From Epiperipatus broadwayi (Eukaryota > Onychophora > Udeonychophora > Euonychophora > Peripatidae): 64,000 nt of DNA. Made by a program: the position numbers and the translations under genes. Positions 40,523 to 54,564 of the stretch are shown here, in pieces (positions within the stretch are counted from its first letter, which is position 1; the number at the start of each line of letters is the position of its first letter). The notes below the pieces were generated by a model, which was not told where the DNA came from, searched no databases, and saw nothing but the letters and a program-made list of their open reading frames with translations. The stretch is taken from positions 248,001 through 312,000 of the forward strand of contig JAQFVV010000561.1 of NCBI GenBank assembly GCA_028023455.1, read 5' to 3'.

Positions 40523-42601
40523 AGATCAGATTGATTTGAACAACTTAATTTATTAACAACATATAAAATAAATATATAGAAACAAAAAAATAATAAAATA
40601 AATAAATATTCAATTATCAAGAATGGTTTTTCTATCATTTTGATGGCTTCATACAACAGAAACAAAATAATTTGAAGTATATTATATACAAAATAATACT
40701 ATATAATTCATTAAATATGTATATAAAACAAAATAAAGAATAGCACAATGAAAGTTCACTAATTATAAAACTAACCCATTAAAATAATTATTATAACATT
40801 TTTAGGCTAGAGTAAATATATTATAATTATAACAGCCCCACTCCCATTTAATTATATGTGGGTATAAGTCATGGTAGAAATTAATGACAGCTAAAGACCA
40901 TTTACTCAGTGGGTTAATTGTGTATTCAGAATAAAACAAAATTACAAGTAAATATTAATAGATTATTTAGTCTTGTGATCCTAAAGTCTTGCCCTCAATG
41001 TTAAATATATATAAAAAAAACCTTACTTGAGATAGGGTCACCTTGATGGATTAATGTGGAATTTTAGAGGAATCTGAAAATGTACTTTTATTAAAAAAAT
41101 CATACATATTAATTGAAGATTCCTTTTTTTAATTTAAATCAATATATCATTTATCCATACACTGGTTCTACTTTTAAATGGTAGGTGATCGAATTTGGAA
41201 AATGGATTTTAAACACTTGCAGAAATGAATTTTTGCTTTTTTTTATTATTACAAGAAAAGCAGAAGGTGATAAAAGCTTTCATACTTCAACTAAAATCTG
41301 GTTAGGTGACAATTGGAGAAACAGGAAGTGCATATTGAGTGAACTTTCTAGAATGAATGGAGGGGACTATAAAAGAAAGGGACCCAGAATGCCTCTTGTC
41401 TTGCCCCTGCAGAGATGTAATTGTTAACACAGCAGAATTCTGCATTCAATTTCCAAAATCAAAATCACAAGTTTACCTAATGGCAGCCGAAAAGGAAATG
41501 TTGGGAAAAGAGCTTAGCATATCGGGATCAAACCCCTAACTCCCACTTACTGCAGCTACTACACTCAACAATAACAAGATGCCTTTCTGGATTAAAACAA
41601 CTACCAACATCAGAACCATAAAGTGGATCCTCATCAAACGAAGGCTGTATAATAAATCAAAGTATGGGAAAAATCACTATGGATCATATATCTAGTTACC
41701 TATGATGATCAGAACTATTAGAAGTAAAAATATATTTTCCCACAAATTCCCCAGGGATGTGTGGGTAATAAAAGAACTTTATGTATTGATTTACTAAGAA
41801 AAAAATATTAACGGATTCTTTAGGCTTGCATATGAGAATTCAACTAACAAACAAACAAAAAAAACTTTTTGTTAAGATTTTACTTGCAGACATTATTTAT
41901 CACTATTAAATATTGAGGTCACATGGAAAACTCAGTAAAGTAATCTTCTAATAGTGATAAAGAAACAAAGAAAAAAGTAGTGGAAGGGAAATCTCTATCA
42001 ATCTTCACTATTTGACTTATTTATAATAATAAATATTGAAAGAATGTTGCATGCATGTGTGACAAATCAAAATGGCAGAGCTTTAAATATATTTATGTTA
42101 ATGGGTTAAAGGTTAAATTATATTTATTTTTCTTATGTGATTAAAAAAATAATAATTGTCATTAGGAATAGTGTTTAATAAATGTGATTTAATAATGAAA
42201 TCGTATGTAGTAACCTTGTTGTGATATTTTTCTTTATGTGTATTTTATGTATTTGAAACTCATACTCTCATTCATGTCTACTCTCGGCTGTGACACCACC
42301 TGAACTGAGTCTGAGCTAGCTGATGGTCAAAATCTCTCTCACATTTCTTAAGACAGTGGCTATAATTGGTAATATATTCACGTTGCGTAATTTTTATTGT
42401 TATAAGATTGGTGCTTGGAATCCTAGGGATGTCCATAAACATGCATTGGGAATCTATTAGAGTTACTGAGAACGAATTTGTAAGACATTCTTATCAATTA
42501 GTGATTAAGTCAAAAATAGTTTTGTTTAAATATATACATAAGCATGTATGTTTAGAGTTGAAAGTGTGTTAGGTGAAACTTATTATTAGAGTGATGGGGG
42601 T

Positions 42602-42641
42602 TATATATATATATATATATATATATACTCTATATATATAA

Positions 42642-42672
<31 letters not shown>
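42602..42672. repeat. Interrupted (TA)n tract
   Basis: TA runs at 42606-42628 and 42647-42672 are separated by CTCTATATATATAAG. Confidence 0.9.
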
Positions 42673-42676
<4 letters not shown>

Positions 42677-42952
42677 TTTGTGGTCCAATATATCTTTTTT
42701 ATTGTTTAAAAATTGTATACAAACATTTTAAATCTTTATAAAAAAATATATTTTACAAAACTCTTTTTTAAATTTATCTTTAATGAGTAACAAAACAATT
42801 GTTTACTCTTATTAAAAGCCTATTCAGGAATTGAGTTCTTACTTTAATATATTTTTGATAACTTTTATTATCAGTTTGCCAATTTTATATATCTTCATTT
42901 CTTCTATGAATGGAGCTAAACTTTTATTATTTACTTTGTTCACATTAGTTTA

Positions 42953-42956
<4 letters not shown>

Positions 42957-42981
<25 letters not shown>
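42957..42981. repeat. (TA)n tract
   Basis: A short pure TA run. Confidence 0.9.
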
Positions 42982-42987
<6 letters not shown>

Positions 42988-43599
42988 ATTGCTCTTCCGA
43001 TATATGATGGGTTTTATCTTTTTTTTCTTATCTATATAACATACACATATATGTATATTGTAGCGGTCAGATATTCTGAATATAATGAAGAATGTAAAAC
43101 TTAAGTAGATTATTAAGAATATCAATGAGATTAAACCATATCTATTTTTGAAAGATCATACAAAGTACTTATTTCTATGAATAATGGTTATATTTTCTTA
43201 TCAACATTAATTTACAAACTATTTTTCTGATGATAGGCTCAAAAATCTATAGGTGATGAAATAATTAATACTTTTTAAGAACAACTTTGTAATGGAAAAC
43301 TATTGACGATGTTATATCTTCAAAATCCTCTTTTCTGATTATTTATATTGCGAGTAGTAATTTAAAATTAAACATAGTCAGTGATTACAATGAACATTGA
43401 TATTAAGAACATAGTAATAAGGCAACATTAATAAAAAAAGGAAATGGATGAAACGATTTTATTTTATATAACTATAACATTTTTTTAAAACAACAAAGAT
43501 TGATATTATCTCATATATAGTTACATACACTTATAAGATTTAATTTTTTTTCATGAATATATAAGATGTATATAAAATAGTTGAGTAAAAAGATTTGCT

Positions 43600-46150
43600 G
43601 TTTCTAGATAACAATAAGTATATGCAAACACTTTACGATGTCATTATAGATCATGACTAAATATCTTACTTTTGTAAACAGGAATACTGGTCCATAGAAA
43701 TCAATGATCGTTATTATTTAGATATTTTTAAGAATAATACATTGTAATGGACCTGTACAAATTTCAACTAACACGTTTAGGATACTATAATATACATATT
43801 GCAATGCATTTTGAACAATAAACAATTAATCATGTCCTCATAATGTTCATATAAATAATGAATGTACTTTATTACCTGTTTATGCATGAATATAATGGTA
43901 TGACTATTCTACATGCATTTATTCCATTTGTATTTGATATTTGAGAATGTAAAGTTTTAATATTTTATTTTAAAATGTTGTTTTAAAACATTTGGGATCT
44001 TTCAAATACTGAATGTCTTAGATATTTTAATATCTAATATATTTTAAGATGTTATTTTACACTACAGTATGCAATAACAACAACGTCTCCATACATAATT
44101 ATAATATTTTAATATAATCTGGCATTATATGATCTAAACATGTAAGCAAACCTGCCCCACTATTGATAAAACCAAATGGCATTCTTTGAAACACATATGG
44201 ATTTTCTTCATATTTGAAAGTTGTATATTTTTTATCTTCAGAATGAAGAGATATTTGACACTAATTGACTTTTAGGTCAACTGCAGTAAATATGGTTTTA
44301 TCTTTTAAATTTAATCAAAAGGTCATGCAGTGGGGTGGCATATCTCATTCAAGTATAGTGATGTTATTCAATTGTTTAGCATTCAAATATAACCTAAAGG
44401 ATCCATTTTTTTTAACTACTACTAATGAAATATTATATGAGGAAAGATATTTTTCTGTAGTATTGTACTCCAGTATTTTATCTTTTTTTTTTTACTTTTT
44501 TTATATTGATATAGTATTAGGCAAAATCTACATTGATAGTGTGTTTCATCTTTTACTCTGATTTGCTGTATATTTTCAGATATAATAGTAGGTTTAGTAA
44601 AAAATACATTCTGGTACTGAATTAAAATATGTTTTAAAAACTTAAAAATATCACATTGATAATTTTTGAAGGTTTTAAGTTTAGCTTTGACTTCATGAGT
44701 TTCAATTATTTCTTCTACATATGAAATTCTTGGAGCTGTAAATCAAGTAATACTAACAAAGTTAATCTCCTCTTGGTAACAAATGATAATATCCTTTTCA
44801 TAATCTAGAATGCAGTTATGATGGTGCAGAAAATCAAAGCCCATAATTACATCATGAACTAATTGATGAATTACTAAAAAGAGATGCTAAATATTCTGGA
44901 TGATGATTTATAAATTATTCCAAATCTGTTTACCACCAGGTTTTGGTTCTTTTTCTATAAGCTAAAATAACTTGAGTTTATTTCAAAAGTATTGCAAAAA
45001 TATCAAGAGTGATATTTAAAGTCTTTTGAAGAAACCCTTGACTAATAAGAAATATGGCTTCCTATATCTACTAAAGCTTTAGTATAAATACTTTCTAAAG
45101 TAATTCCAATTACAGAGCAATTTTGGGTATTGTCATTAGTCATTTTTTTATCTTATTCAATAATGATATTGTTTAAAGTATTTATAATATAATCCATGTT
45201 AAATTCATCAACCTTCATTGTATATGTAGACCCTGATGTAAGAAACATCCCATTAATATTGCTATTAATTTTTCAAGGCTATAGATGATCCTGGAACACA
45301 TTTTGGTATGGATAATTTTGTTATATTTTTTGGAAGTGGTCATTAGCAAAAGTTTAAGTGCTTGGATAAAATCCATTATAAAAGTTCTCATGTTCTTGAT
45401 AAGAACCATTACTATTATATCTCCTAGGCCTGCACCATGATCAACTATGCCTTTGTGATTCTACAGTTGTACTTGAAGTTTGGAATTCAGAATTACTTAT
45501 TTTAAAATATTCATTCCTGCTGTTTCTTTTCTCAGACTATTTCTGTAATCATTCTATGTCAATGTGTTTAATAGTTTGGCTACATTTTAATAGTGACTCT
45601 ATCAGCAAACATAAGGCTTTGTAGCACAACTGAACAAGTTGTGTATAATGGTACTTATAATCAGACCTTTAATAAGTGGGTATGATGTTACAGTGCTAAG
45701 TTTAGTTACTTGACAGTAAAAAAATGGATTAAATTTTCTCCTGAATTAATCCTAAATTTTTCCTGAGATATTTGATGATAGTCATCTGCCTCTCTTTGCT
45801 TCAAAAACTATTTAATAAGGCTTGACAATAGTTTCCAAAAGTAATAGATTTTACCATTAATGACTCCCACCAATTTTTAGCAGACCCATATAGGTGATTA
45901 CTTGCAATAGCAACTTTTTTTATTTTTACTCATACTATGAAATGAAAATAACTCTTGTAATGGTGTCAAATGCTCCATAGGGTTTTTCACAATGTCACCT
46001 TTGAATGTTTTAAATCTAATAAATTTGGATATAATACTGTATTTTTTGTGAATTGAATACCTTTATATTGTTACTGGATATTAATATTATCTATATGTTT
46101 AGAATTTCTATCACTTTGTGACACAAGATTTTCAAAATACTGTTAACCCC
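43600..46150 (-). mobile_element. Old Ty3/gypsy retrotransposon copy, internally deleted
   Basis: Minus-strand blocks match the pol of the 56-64 kb element in order. The RT blocks are SSYNISLVVVKKNGS near 44470-44425, IFTAVDL near 44280, and FQRMPFGFINSGAG near 44150-44190. A motif reading YGDVVV near 44070 stands where YVDD is in the relative, one codon shorter. The integrase-side match, corresponding to the first-Asp region, is near 43681-43710. The region between (about 43960-44060) lacks the rest of RT and all of RNase H, a deletion of roughly 1 kb relative to the other copy. Upstream, 44720-46150 corresponds to protease and Gag but is too decayed for exact domains. No LTRs were identified. 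Confidence 0.7.
44060..44720 (-). pseudogene. Ty3/gypsy reverse transcriptase fragment
   Basis: Fingers and palm blocks align with the RT at 59853-61077. The first catalytic Asp sits in TAVDL, the MPFG block is intact, and the second catalytic motif is damaged (YGDV). Several in-frame stops are present. Confidence 0.75.
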
Positions 46151-47600
46151 TTCCACACTATCATTTAATATTTCCTCTTCATTTGATAGAAAATTTATAG
46201 TAGATGGCAATATAATGTGTCATTTAAATGGAAATATTCCAGTGTTGTTTTGACTTCCTGTGGTTTTATCATAAGATTTATAAAACTGTCCTTAGGTTTA
46301 CGTATCTCATATTCAATTTGATTTTTAAACTCTATCATAAGATTCTTGATTTTTGTTTGACATTCTTCCAAATTTATTTTTATGGCTGCAATTCCTTTTT
46401 TTTTTTTATTTCACACTAAATTCTATATTTTCCCTTCTATTGAGGTTATGTTCTCATTTTTTTTTACTTAATTTAACTTGATGAAATAGAGATTGTAGTT
46501 TAGTTTTGAAATACTTGAAACATTATATTGTTCATTGGTGCTTTATAAATACATGAATGTATAATGATTTGGATTATTATTATCATAAATTCATTTGTGA
46601 GAAAAAATAAAATTACAGCATTATATATTAAATTTGCATTTAAAATAGTTATAATTAATTTTGATCTTCTCATTTTAAATTATTATTCATTATGTTTGGC
46701 TACTAATATGTTAGCTAATAATTATTGTTATAACTGAATCACAAAATCATGAGACTAGTAAAGGCATGTTACCTGAGCTATATATGCTGTTATATGCATT
46801 TTATTTTTTTCCCCAATTTTAATATCATTCATTATCAGTTATGTTTTGGAGTGCTTACTCTATTAGCTATTATTATTTGTGTGTTACATTTTGTCTGCCT
46901 AATTGCAGATATTAAAATACACATAAAAATAATATGCTGTATAAAAATAAATTTATTAATATATGTATTTTAATAAGTTGTTTGATGTCATAATTGATGA
47001 CATAAATGTCTTAAACTACTTTTCATCATTTCTTGCACATAAATGTTGCTGAATGGCTGAACTAAATAGAAGCTTTGTATTTTTGTTACTAAATTCTACT
47101 AGAATAGTTGAATTCCTAAAGAAAAAAGTTTCAACAAATCAAATAACTCTAGTTAAATAACTGTAAAACTGTTCAATTTTAATTTAGAAGAGTTCAACTT
47201 ATTCCATCCATAACACAGACACCACTGACTTTAGACAAATGCAGTAAAGAGTATTATCAATCATTTATTAAACTAGAAATTGTGTCTAGTTTGTAGTTAA
47301 AAAATCTGAGGCTCTTATGTACAGACTGTAGCTATTTTTTTTCCAATTAGGTCTACATTTTGTGAGAGTGGTGTGATGGTGAATTAAAATGGAATAATTG
47401 TGATATAATAAATTAAAAATAGATGAATGTTTGACAAATCTGAAGTCAGTTTGGTTAAATAAGTTGTATATTACAAAAATAACTATTAAGTATAAAAATT
47501 CATTATTAAGTATGAATTACTATTATTCCAGCATTAAAGAGTTAAATCCAGAGTTGTGATATATTATTCATCATGCACAAATCTAATATTAAAACCGACT
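46151..47600. other. AT-rich non-coding stretch
   Basis: No supported feature. The short frames at 46228-46419 and 46749-46973 are composed mostly of Phe, Ile, Leu and Tyr codons, as expected by chance in T-rich DNA. Confidence 0.6.
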
Positions 47601-47610
47601 TATATATATA

Positions 47611-48126
47611 TATACAAATCAATATATATATATATCAAAATACAGTACAATTTACATAAAATATATTCTTTTAGAAGTACTTTTGACTATACACTTTGTA
47701 GTCTTTATCAACTATATAACATTGAATAATCAAAACGAGACAACCTTTAATAATACCCATAGTTCAATTCAGATTTCCCACAATTCTGTTATCTTAACAT
47801 TTGATGACTGGAAATTCATTAATATTTGATGATTTCTTGAAATCAACATAGCCTCTTTTATTTTACGTTTATTAAAATAAAAGAGGCTATGTTGATTTCA
47901 AGAAATCGTCAAATGTTAATGAATTGCCAGTCATCAAATGTTAAGATAACAGAATTGTGGGAAATCTGAATTGAACTATGGGTGTTATTAAAGGTTGTCT
48001 CGTTTTGATTATTCAATGTTATATAGTTGATAAAGACTACAAAGTGTATAGTCAAAAGTACTTCTAAAAGAATATATTTTATGTAAATTGTACTGTATTT
48101 TGATATATATATATATTGATTTGTAT
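47611..48126. repeat. Near-perfect palindrome, ~255 bp arms, 7 bp loop
   Basis: The left arm 47611-47865 is the reverse complement of the right arm 47873-48126, with only about four to six mismatches by eye. Both arm tips carry TATACAAATCAATATATA. The loop is CGTTTAT. There is no reading frame of note. Transcribed from either side, it would fold into one long double-stranded hairpin. It may be a foldback/MITE-type element inserted in TA-rich DNA. A target duplication is hard to judge because the flanks are TA repeats. Confidence 0.92.
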
Positions 48127-50215
48127 ATTTACATATATTGTGAAATGAATACAGATATCAAACTTTATTATATATATATATTGTAACCTTCCCATCTCTT
48201 TGATTTTCTTCTGACCATTTTTATTTGCCTACTCATTTACTCTATACCACACTAGCTCAATAGTAAACATACAATATCATTGCAAGAGGGTATACATTTT
48301 ATTATGGGGCTTGAAACATTCCACACATAACTTTATAGGATAGACTCTAGGGATGATTACAAGAGAATGGTTTTAATATTGAAGAGTATATCAAATGCAC
48401 TTTCACAATGGCATTGCTACTGTGAAGACTCTCCCACTACCATCTTATTATGATCATTGGGAAAATCCCCATAACAAACAATGACTACAATAATATTTCC
48501 TTTAACTGATAACTTAAATTACCATTATACATTTTTAAAATCTTAAATTAATATACATTTATAAAATTACATTAATTTCACACAATTAATACTATCCTAT
48601 TATAATGTCAGGAATTATAAGTATTCTGCATTCAAATCCAATCTATCCATCGGATACATACTTAAACAATTGTATCGCAAGAGGGATTTTACTGGGATCC
48701 AATCATTTAAGGAAAACATACCAATGCCAACAATAATTACTATAGAACACTTGTTTTAGTATAAACCAAGCTTCATTATACTATTATTATCTACCAAGTC
48801 TAACTTACTTAAATATTCTCTTCAATTACTTAGAATTAACCTCCTGTCAGTAAATTCTTCAGAGTTACAGACTTTTAGATGCATTTAGTAATTGATACTA
48901 TTTAAATGTTATACTACTTTATATTTATGATCTTACAGCTATTTCAATTTAAGTTATAGAATTAGAATGTGACTCTCCAGTGCATAACTTATCCTATCAT
49001 ATGCTCTCTATTTTACAGTATTGAACAGAAGTTCTCAAATAAGGTCTGCAATTAAAATATAATAGGTATCCTTCTATGTGGATACTGTGTTTTCTTGAGG
49101 TGACCTTGTGATAGAAATGACTATTGGACACAATGAGACTAATATTATACAGTTAATTTAATATGTTCTTTTATTTACAATAAGAATGATAAACAATAAC
49201 AACATATATATACTAGTTAAATATTTCACTAACAATGATAAAAAAATTAACAAAGATCAAACTATGAATAGATAACTTATTTACACTTTATACATATAAT
49301 CTTAGTGTTTCAAATATTCCATTACCCTTTCTCTAGTTTATTTTTCTCTTTTAAAATTATTAATTATTTGCTTTATTATTGTATATGATTTCATACTAGT
49401 CTGCTATGTACATCATTCATTAATTATTCAAAATCTTCATATTCAGTTACATTTAAATTAAGTTTGAAAAGTTACTTTCTAATCATATTACAAAGTTTTT
49501 TTTTACTGATGTGATAAACAAAAATATATATATACATAAGTACGATATTTAAAATATGTCAAAAAAATCATATGGTTCGAATTCTTTGTTATGTTATGAC
49601 AATCATTTCATCTTTCATTTCATCTTTTCATTCTACCTCACACTCATTTTCTCTTATAATATTAGATCTCAATATTTTATTCAGAGAGTTATTTATTGTA
49701 GTAAATATTCCACTATCTCTGATCTTTGTTTCACACATGATTTAACTACTTGCAGACAACTCTGTCCAGACTCAACTAAAAAATCCATACAAACCTTCAA
49801 AATTTCATTTTCATCTTTAATTTACAATAGATTAATATTTATCCTAACTTTAGAAAGATGATTCATTGATTTATTGGCTATTATCTTAATAGAGCGATAA
49901 GGATTTCATTTATTATGATGTGTTATTTTGTTAGGTAACCATTTTATTAATGGACTTATCCCAATTCTACCCTACTTCTCTAATAAGCACTCACCGTACT
50001 TACACAATCATTTCTTTATTAAAAATCCTCCTATATTTCGCTATAAATTACTTGAGCATTACAAAGATTTAACTCAGGTAACACATCATCAATTCTTCAG
50101 GACGCTATTCTATATAGTCTATTCCAGAAATTTGTCTCATATTTTACTTCAGTGTAGGCGGTAGTTAATACTCTATCTATTTCTAGACCTCCTCCTATAA
50201 TCTACCCTTTTCATG

Positions 50216-50218
<3 letters not shown>

Positions 50219-50302
<84 letters not shown>
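50219..50302. repeat. (TA)n microsatellite
   Basis: A pure TA run of about 83 bp. Confidence 0.97.
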
Positions 50303-50306
<4 letters not shown>

Positions 50307-52333
50307 CATTCCAAATAAAGGTGGAGAAAGCAGTCAATCATATCTGCAACTACCAGGGTGCCATCTAGACATTTGAGCCTAGAAAAAAATATAAAGTAGG
50401 CAGATACGCACTGATAAGATTCAACTTTATTTAATATTAAGATCGTTAGCCCAAGTCACTAGCTCAGTGGAGATGCAGAGATAATAATCTATATCTTAAT
50501 TTATATTTTAAATAAATAAAAGCTACTGCCAGAAATTAACACATAAAAATATTTATTTACACACATATATAATTTTGAATCATTTTTAAATTTTGAGGAA
50601 CAACATTAATTATTTTTTTAGATTTTAATATTCTGTTAATTTAACTTATTATTTTAAAATTTTAAATCATCTACAGATGAATTTATATTTATTTTAAGAT
50701 TGTCAAGTATGAATAGACTACATAGATCTGCATTTGAAAAGAAAATATTCTTTCCCTTATTTAACCTTAGGCCAAAAAGTTTGCAGTCAAACCGGCATCA
50801 ATCCATCTGATACATTTATGTATTCAATGTAGCATGAAAATACAACAACACAAAATACTATACTGTCAGGAATGTACATCTGAACAGTAAGTAGAGTTAG
50901 AGAAGACATTGTCTCTCCACCAACAGGAATGCTACATCTGTTGGTGAGTAGAACAATAAACATAAAACTCCATAGGAATGGATTGCGGTCCTTTGCCATC
51001 TTACAAACCCATCCATAGGCAAACAAGGTGTGGCATATTTATGCAATCCTGCCCGTAGCAGATCTCATACTACATCTACTAATTACACAAATATATCCAA
51101 TCCATTGAGCCAATTCATCTACGAAACGAATAACCTAAGATTACCTTCCCTTAATATAACTTTACAAAACTATATAGCCATTCATGCTCGACTTAAATTT
51201 AACATTTAGATACATTCACACAGATGAATTTTATACAATTTGTTTTATAATGTCAAGTATAGATCGGCTGCACAGATTCCATGGTTAAAAACATTTCAAA
51301 ATAAACACAAACGATCAATATACAAAATCATCGATAACGTCAATTGCATAGGGAATACACAAATCCCATTAGCATTCATCATAAGATGCTGCAGTGACAT
51401 TGTTGACCTATATATTCCAATCGAATGTAAAAACCACAACATAATAAACTGCTAACGAATCTATGCAATGTCTATACCCAACCTTAAATTTCCTCATTTA
51501 AAATTTAAACAATAAATAATTTATACAATAAGAAAAAAAATGGAAATGATGTTTATCAATCGGAAAATATATAAAATTAAACATTATTAATTTGATCTAA
51601 AAACTTCCAAAGTCAGATAAGAGTCCATTTTAATATTTAAGTTGGCTTGTTTATTAATTTATCAAACCCAGATGAAAGTTTTTAATTATTCTTTTTTTTT
51701 ATGATTTTTAAAATTGTTTAGTTCATATAACTCACAGTAGAATCCATGTTCCTGTTGGCAATTCCCACGAAGGGAAGGCCGGTCTGATATTTTGGAGGTA
51801 GCATTAGCTGGTTCCATTCTGGTATCACAGACTTTTCATTTTTTAAACTAAGTGAGAGAGAATGACAAGTGCGTCTTTATCGTTCGGTCTCACCAAATCA
51901 AGTTGGAAACTCACTGGAACTCAATATTTTTCTTTTCATAGTCCTCCTATGGATTCCATGAACAAAGACATCACTGTTCCATTTTTTCATTATGGTCCAG
52001 GCCTTTATTTGCTGCTTCTATATTGGACAAGCTAATTCTTTATTCCTTATCTAATTTTGATCTGACTTTTTAATTACACAGCTTTTGGATAATTAATAAA
52101 CAATCATTTCCATCTACAAAAATATTTTATCTTTAAGTCTTGTACTTTTTTTATAAAAAAGTACGTTCAAATACTTATTTATTTGTTTTTTTTAAAAAAA
52201 TATTTTTAAAGTTTTGAATCTGTGCGAATATATAGGTTTAACAAACATTTTAATTTTAGCGTTTATTTATTTTTTTTTAATAGATTTTATTTTTATTTGC
52301 GAACTTTAAGATTTTATTTTAAATTAATGTAAC

Positions 52334-52446
<113 letters not shown>

Positions 52447-54487
52447 CCATCATGTCCAAAACACAATCTATTTTATTAATATCATTCAGATGTTCTAGAT
52501 AATATTTATTTTTTATTAATAAATGAGATTCTAATATGGTCTTACATCACATTCACTCACTTGTGTGATTATTAATATTGTATTCTATAATATGTTTTTT
52601 TATAATCCCATGACAATATATATGACTTAAATATTGTTTCCTGCACACATACTCTTTACCATTATAATTCATGAGTATACATTTTATAGCAGGTTGGAAA
52701 CATAAAAATCTTTTTATATACTTTTTTCACTCATATGCAAATATTAGCATTAGTATTTTTTTTATATAAAAAAAAATTATTTATCACTAATAAATGTAAA
52801 ATTAAAATTCCTTTTACCTTATTTTTTTTTCATTTCAAAACATTTTTATTTTATTTAGCATTACTGTGGTTACCCTGTATGTAGATTTTTGTTCCTAGTA
52901 TATTGAGTGTCTTTATACTCTTCATCTTGCTCTGTACATAAAAAATATAAACAAAAAAAAGCAAATATGTACAATTAACTGAACAAAACTTCACTTGGTT
53001 AGTTTCTTGTTCTATGTCCATAATCTGGATCTCCAAGAAAATACCATTAGCAAATGTTTCCTACTTCTCCTTAGTAAATCTTCACATTATAATGATTATT
53101 ATTATATTTCTTTTTAATGCATACTTTAACAAGTTTCAGTAAGATTTAGGCAATTTTTTTCAGCATTTCTCCTTCTTCATTGATGTACTACACTTGGAAT
53201 GTTTGTAAACCTATTTTAACAAATTTGTCTAATCCTTGAGCTCCAAATCTATTTATTTTCTGACCATTAATTTTTACTTAGTTATACAGACTTTTCTTTT
53301 TTTTTCAAATTTATAAAAGTTTAACTTTTTTTGACTAAGAGAAATCTTAATTCAAAATTATTTTTTGCAAGTAGAAGCTCAATCTTAGCTGTATCTTGGA
53401 AATTATTGCTTAAATATCAGTCAAATGAATATGTGCTTCCTCAACTTATTACTTTTCATACCTGAATTATTTTTAGCATTTGATTAAGTAGCTTAATAGG
53501 CTTAAAAATTATCTTGAAAATTTTTAAATGGCTTTCTCTTATTTTTATTTTTTATAATGAATAAATCACTTACCTTTCCAGACCACAACAAAGAAATTGG
53601 TTTACTCACTCCATAGTTTTAAGAATCTTTTAAAAATATTTCATCTCTTTAGATAGCTTTGTAAATATATTTTTTTTCCTTTTAGGTTTATTAATTAAGT
53701 CTTCAATATTTTAACTTTTATAACATTAAAAAAAAAAAAACTTAACATCACTCTCTGATTTAGATGAATATATATTAATTTTCTGATACTTTTCTTATTT
53801 TTTTTAAAAGAAAACTGGGAAATGTAACATTAAAGAGGCACTTATTGAAATCTAATTGGTTGACTTTCTCATCATTTTATCAAAGTGTTTTTAAACAAAT
53901 GTTTCTAGTATTTTTATTTAAAATAATATCGAAATATAAAAAATATTTAAAAAATTAAATTTATTGATAAATCAAAACTTACAAATAAAGTTGTATTTCA
54001 GATTGTATTTTGAATATGTGATATGATTAACTAATTTAACCTATAAACTTTATAATGAATACATCTATTTTATTATTAACATGATTTTTAAAATTAATTA
54101 TCTATCATCTTATGGTAAGTAATTGTTCTTTCTTTCATTGAATGCAATTCTATTTTTAACTTTTGAAGAAACATCATGTTAAATAATTCAAAATCAAACT
54201 TGTACACAGTGATGTTTATTTAGATTTACCACTCTTTTAAATTATACAGCTAGAATTATACAATTTATATTAAATATTAAAATTCATATTAATATAACTG
54301 ATTATAAATAATAACAATTATTAATCTCTATAGACTTATCTTTTTAAAATTATACATTTTAAATCATTTATTGCTATATTATCCAAATTTTATAGATTTA
54401 ATATTATCTTGATTATAAATTTAAAATTTTGGAATTACAGTTTATGTTTTATATGTCATTCTTACCACGGATAACCAACCAAAAGGT

Positions 54488-54490
<3 letters not shown>

Positions 54491-54561
<71 letters not shown>
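54491..54561. repeat. (TA)n microsatellite
   Basis: A pure TA run, preceded by AAAGGTTAC. Confidence 0.97.

Positions 54562-54564
<3 letters not shown>

Larger units (their letters stand above)
39888..43599. other. AT-rich non-coding stretch with GAT-rich minisatellite
   Basis: The slightly GC-richer segments at 39890-40330 and 41185-41560 hold short unrecognised frames and could be old transposon DNA. I cannot assign them. A degenerate minisatellite is listed at 40378-40522, and (TA)n tracts at 42602-42672 and 42957-42981. Confidence 0.5.

Noticed and set aside
49556-50164. Frames of 101 and 78 codons as a gene
   Set aside because: Composition is that of chance frames in AT-rich DNA. No motif, splice pattern or repeat support.
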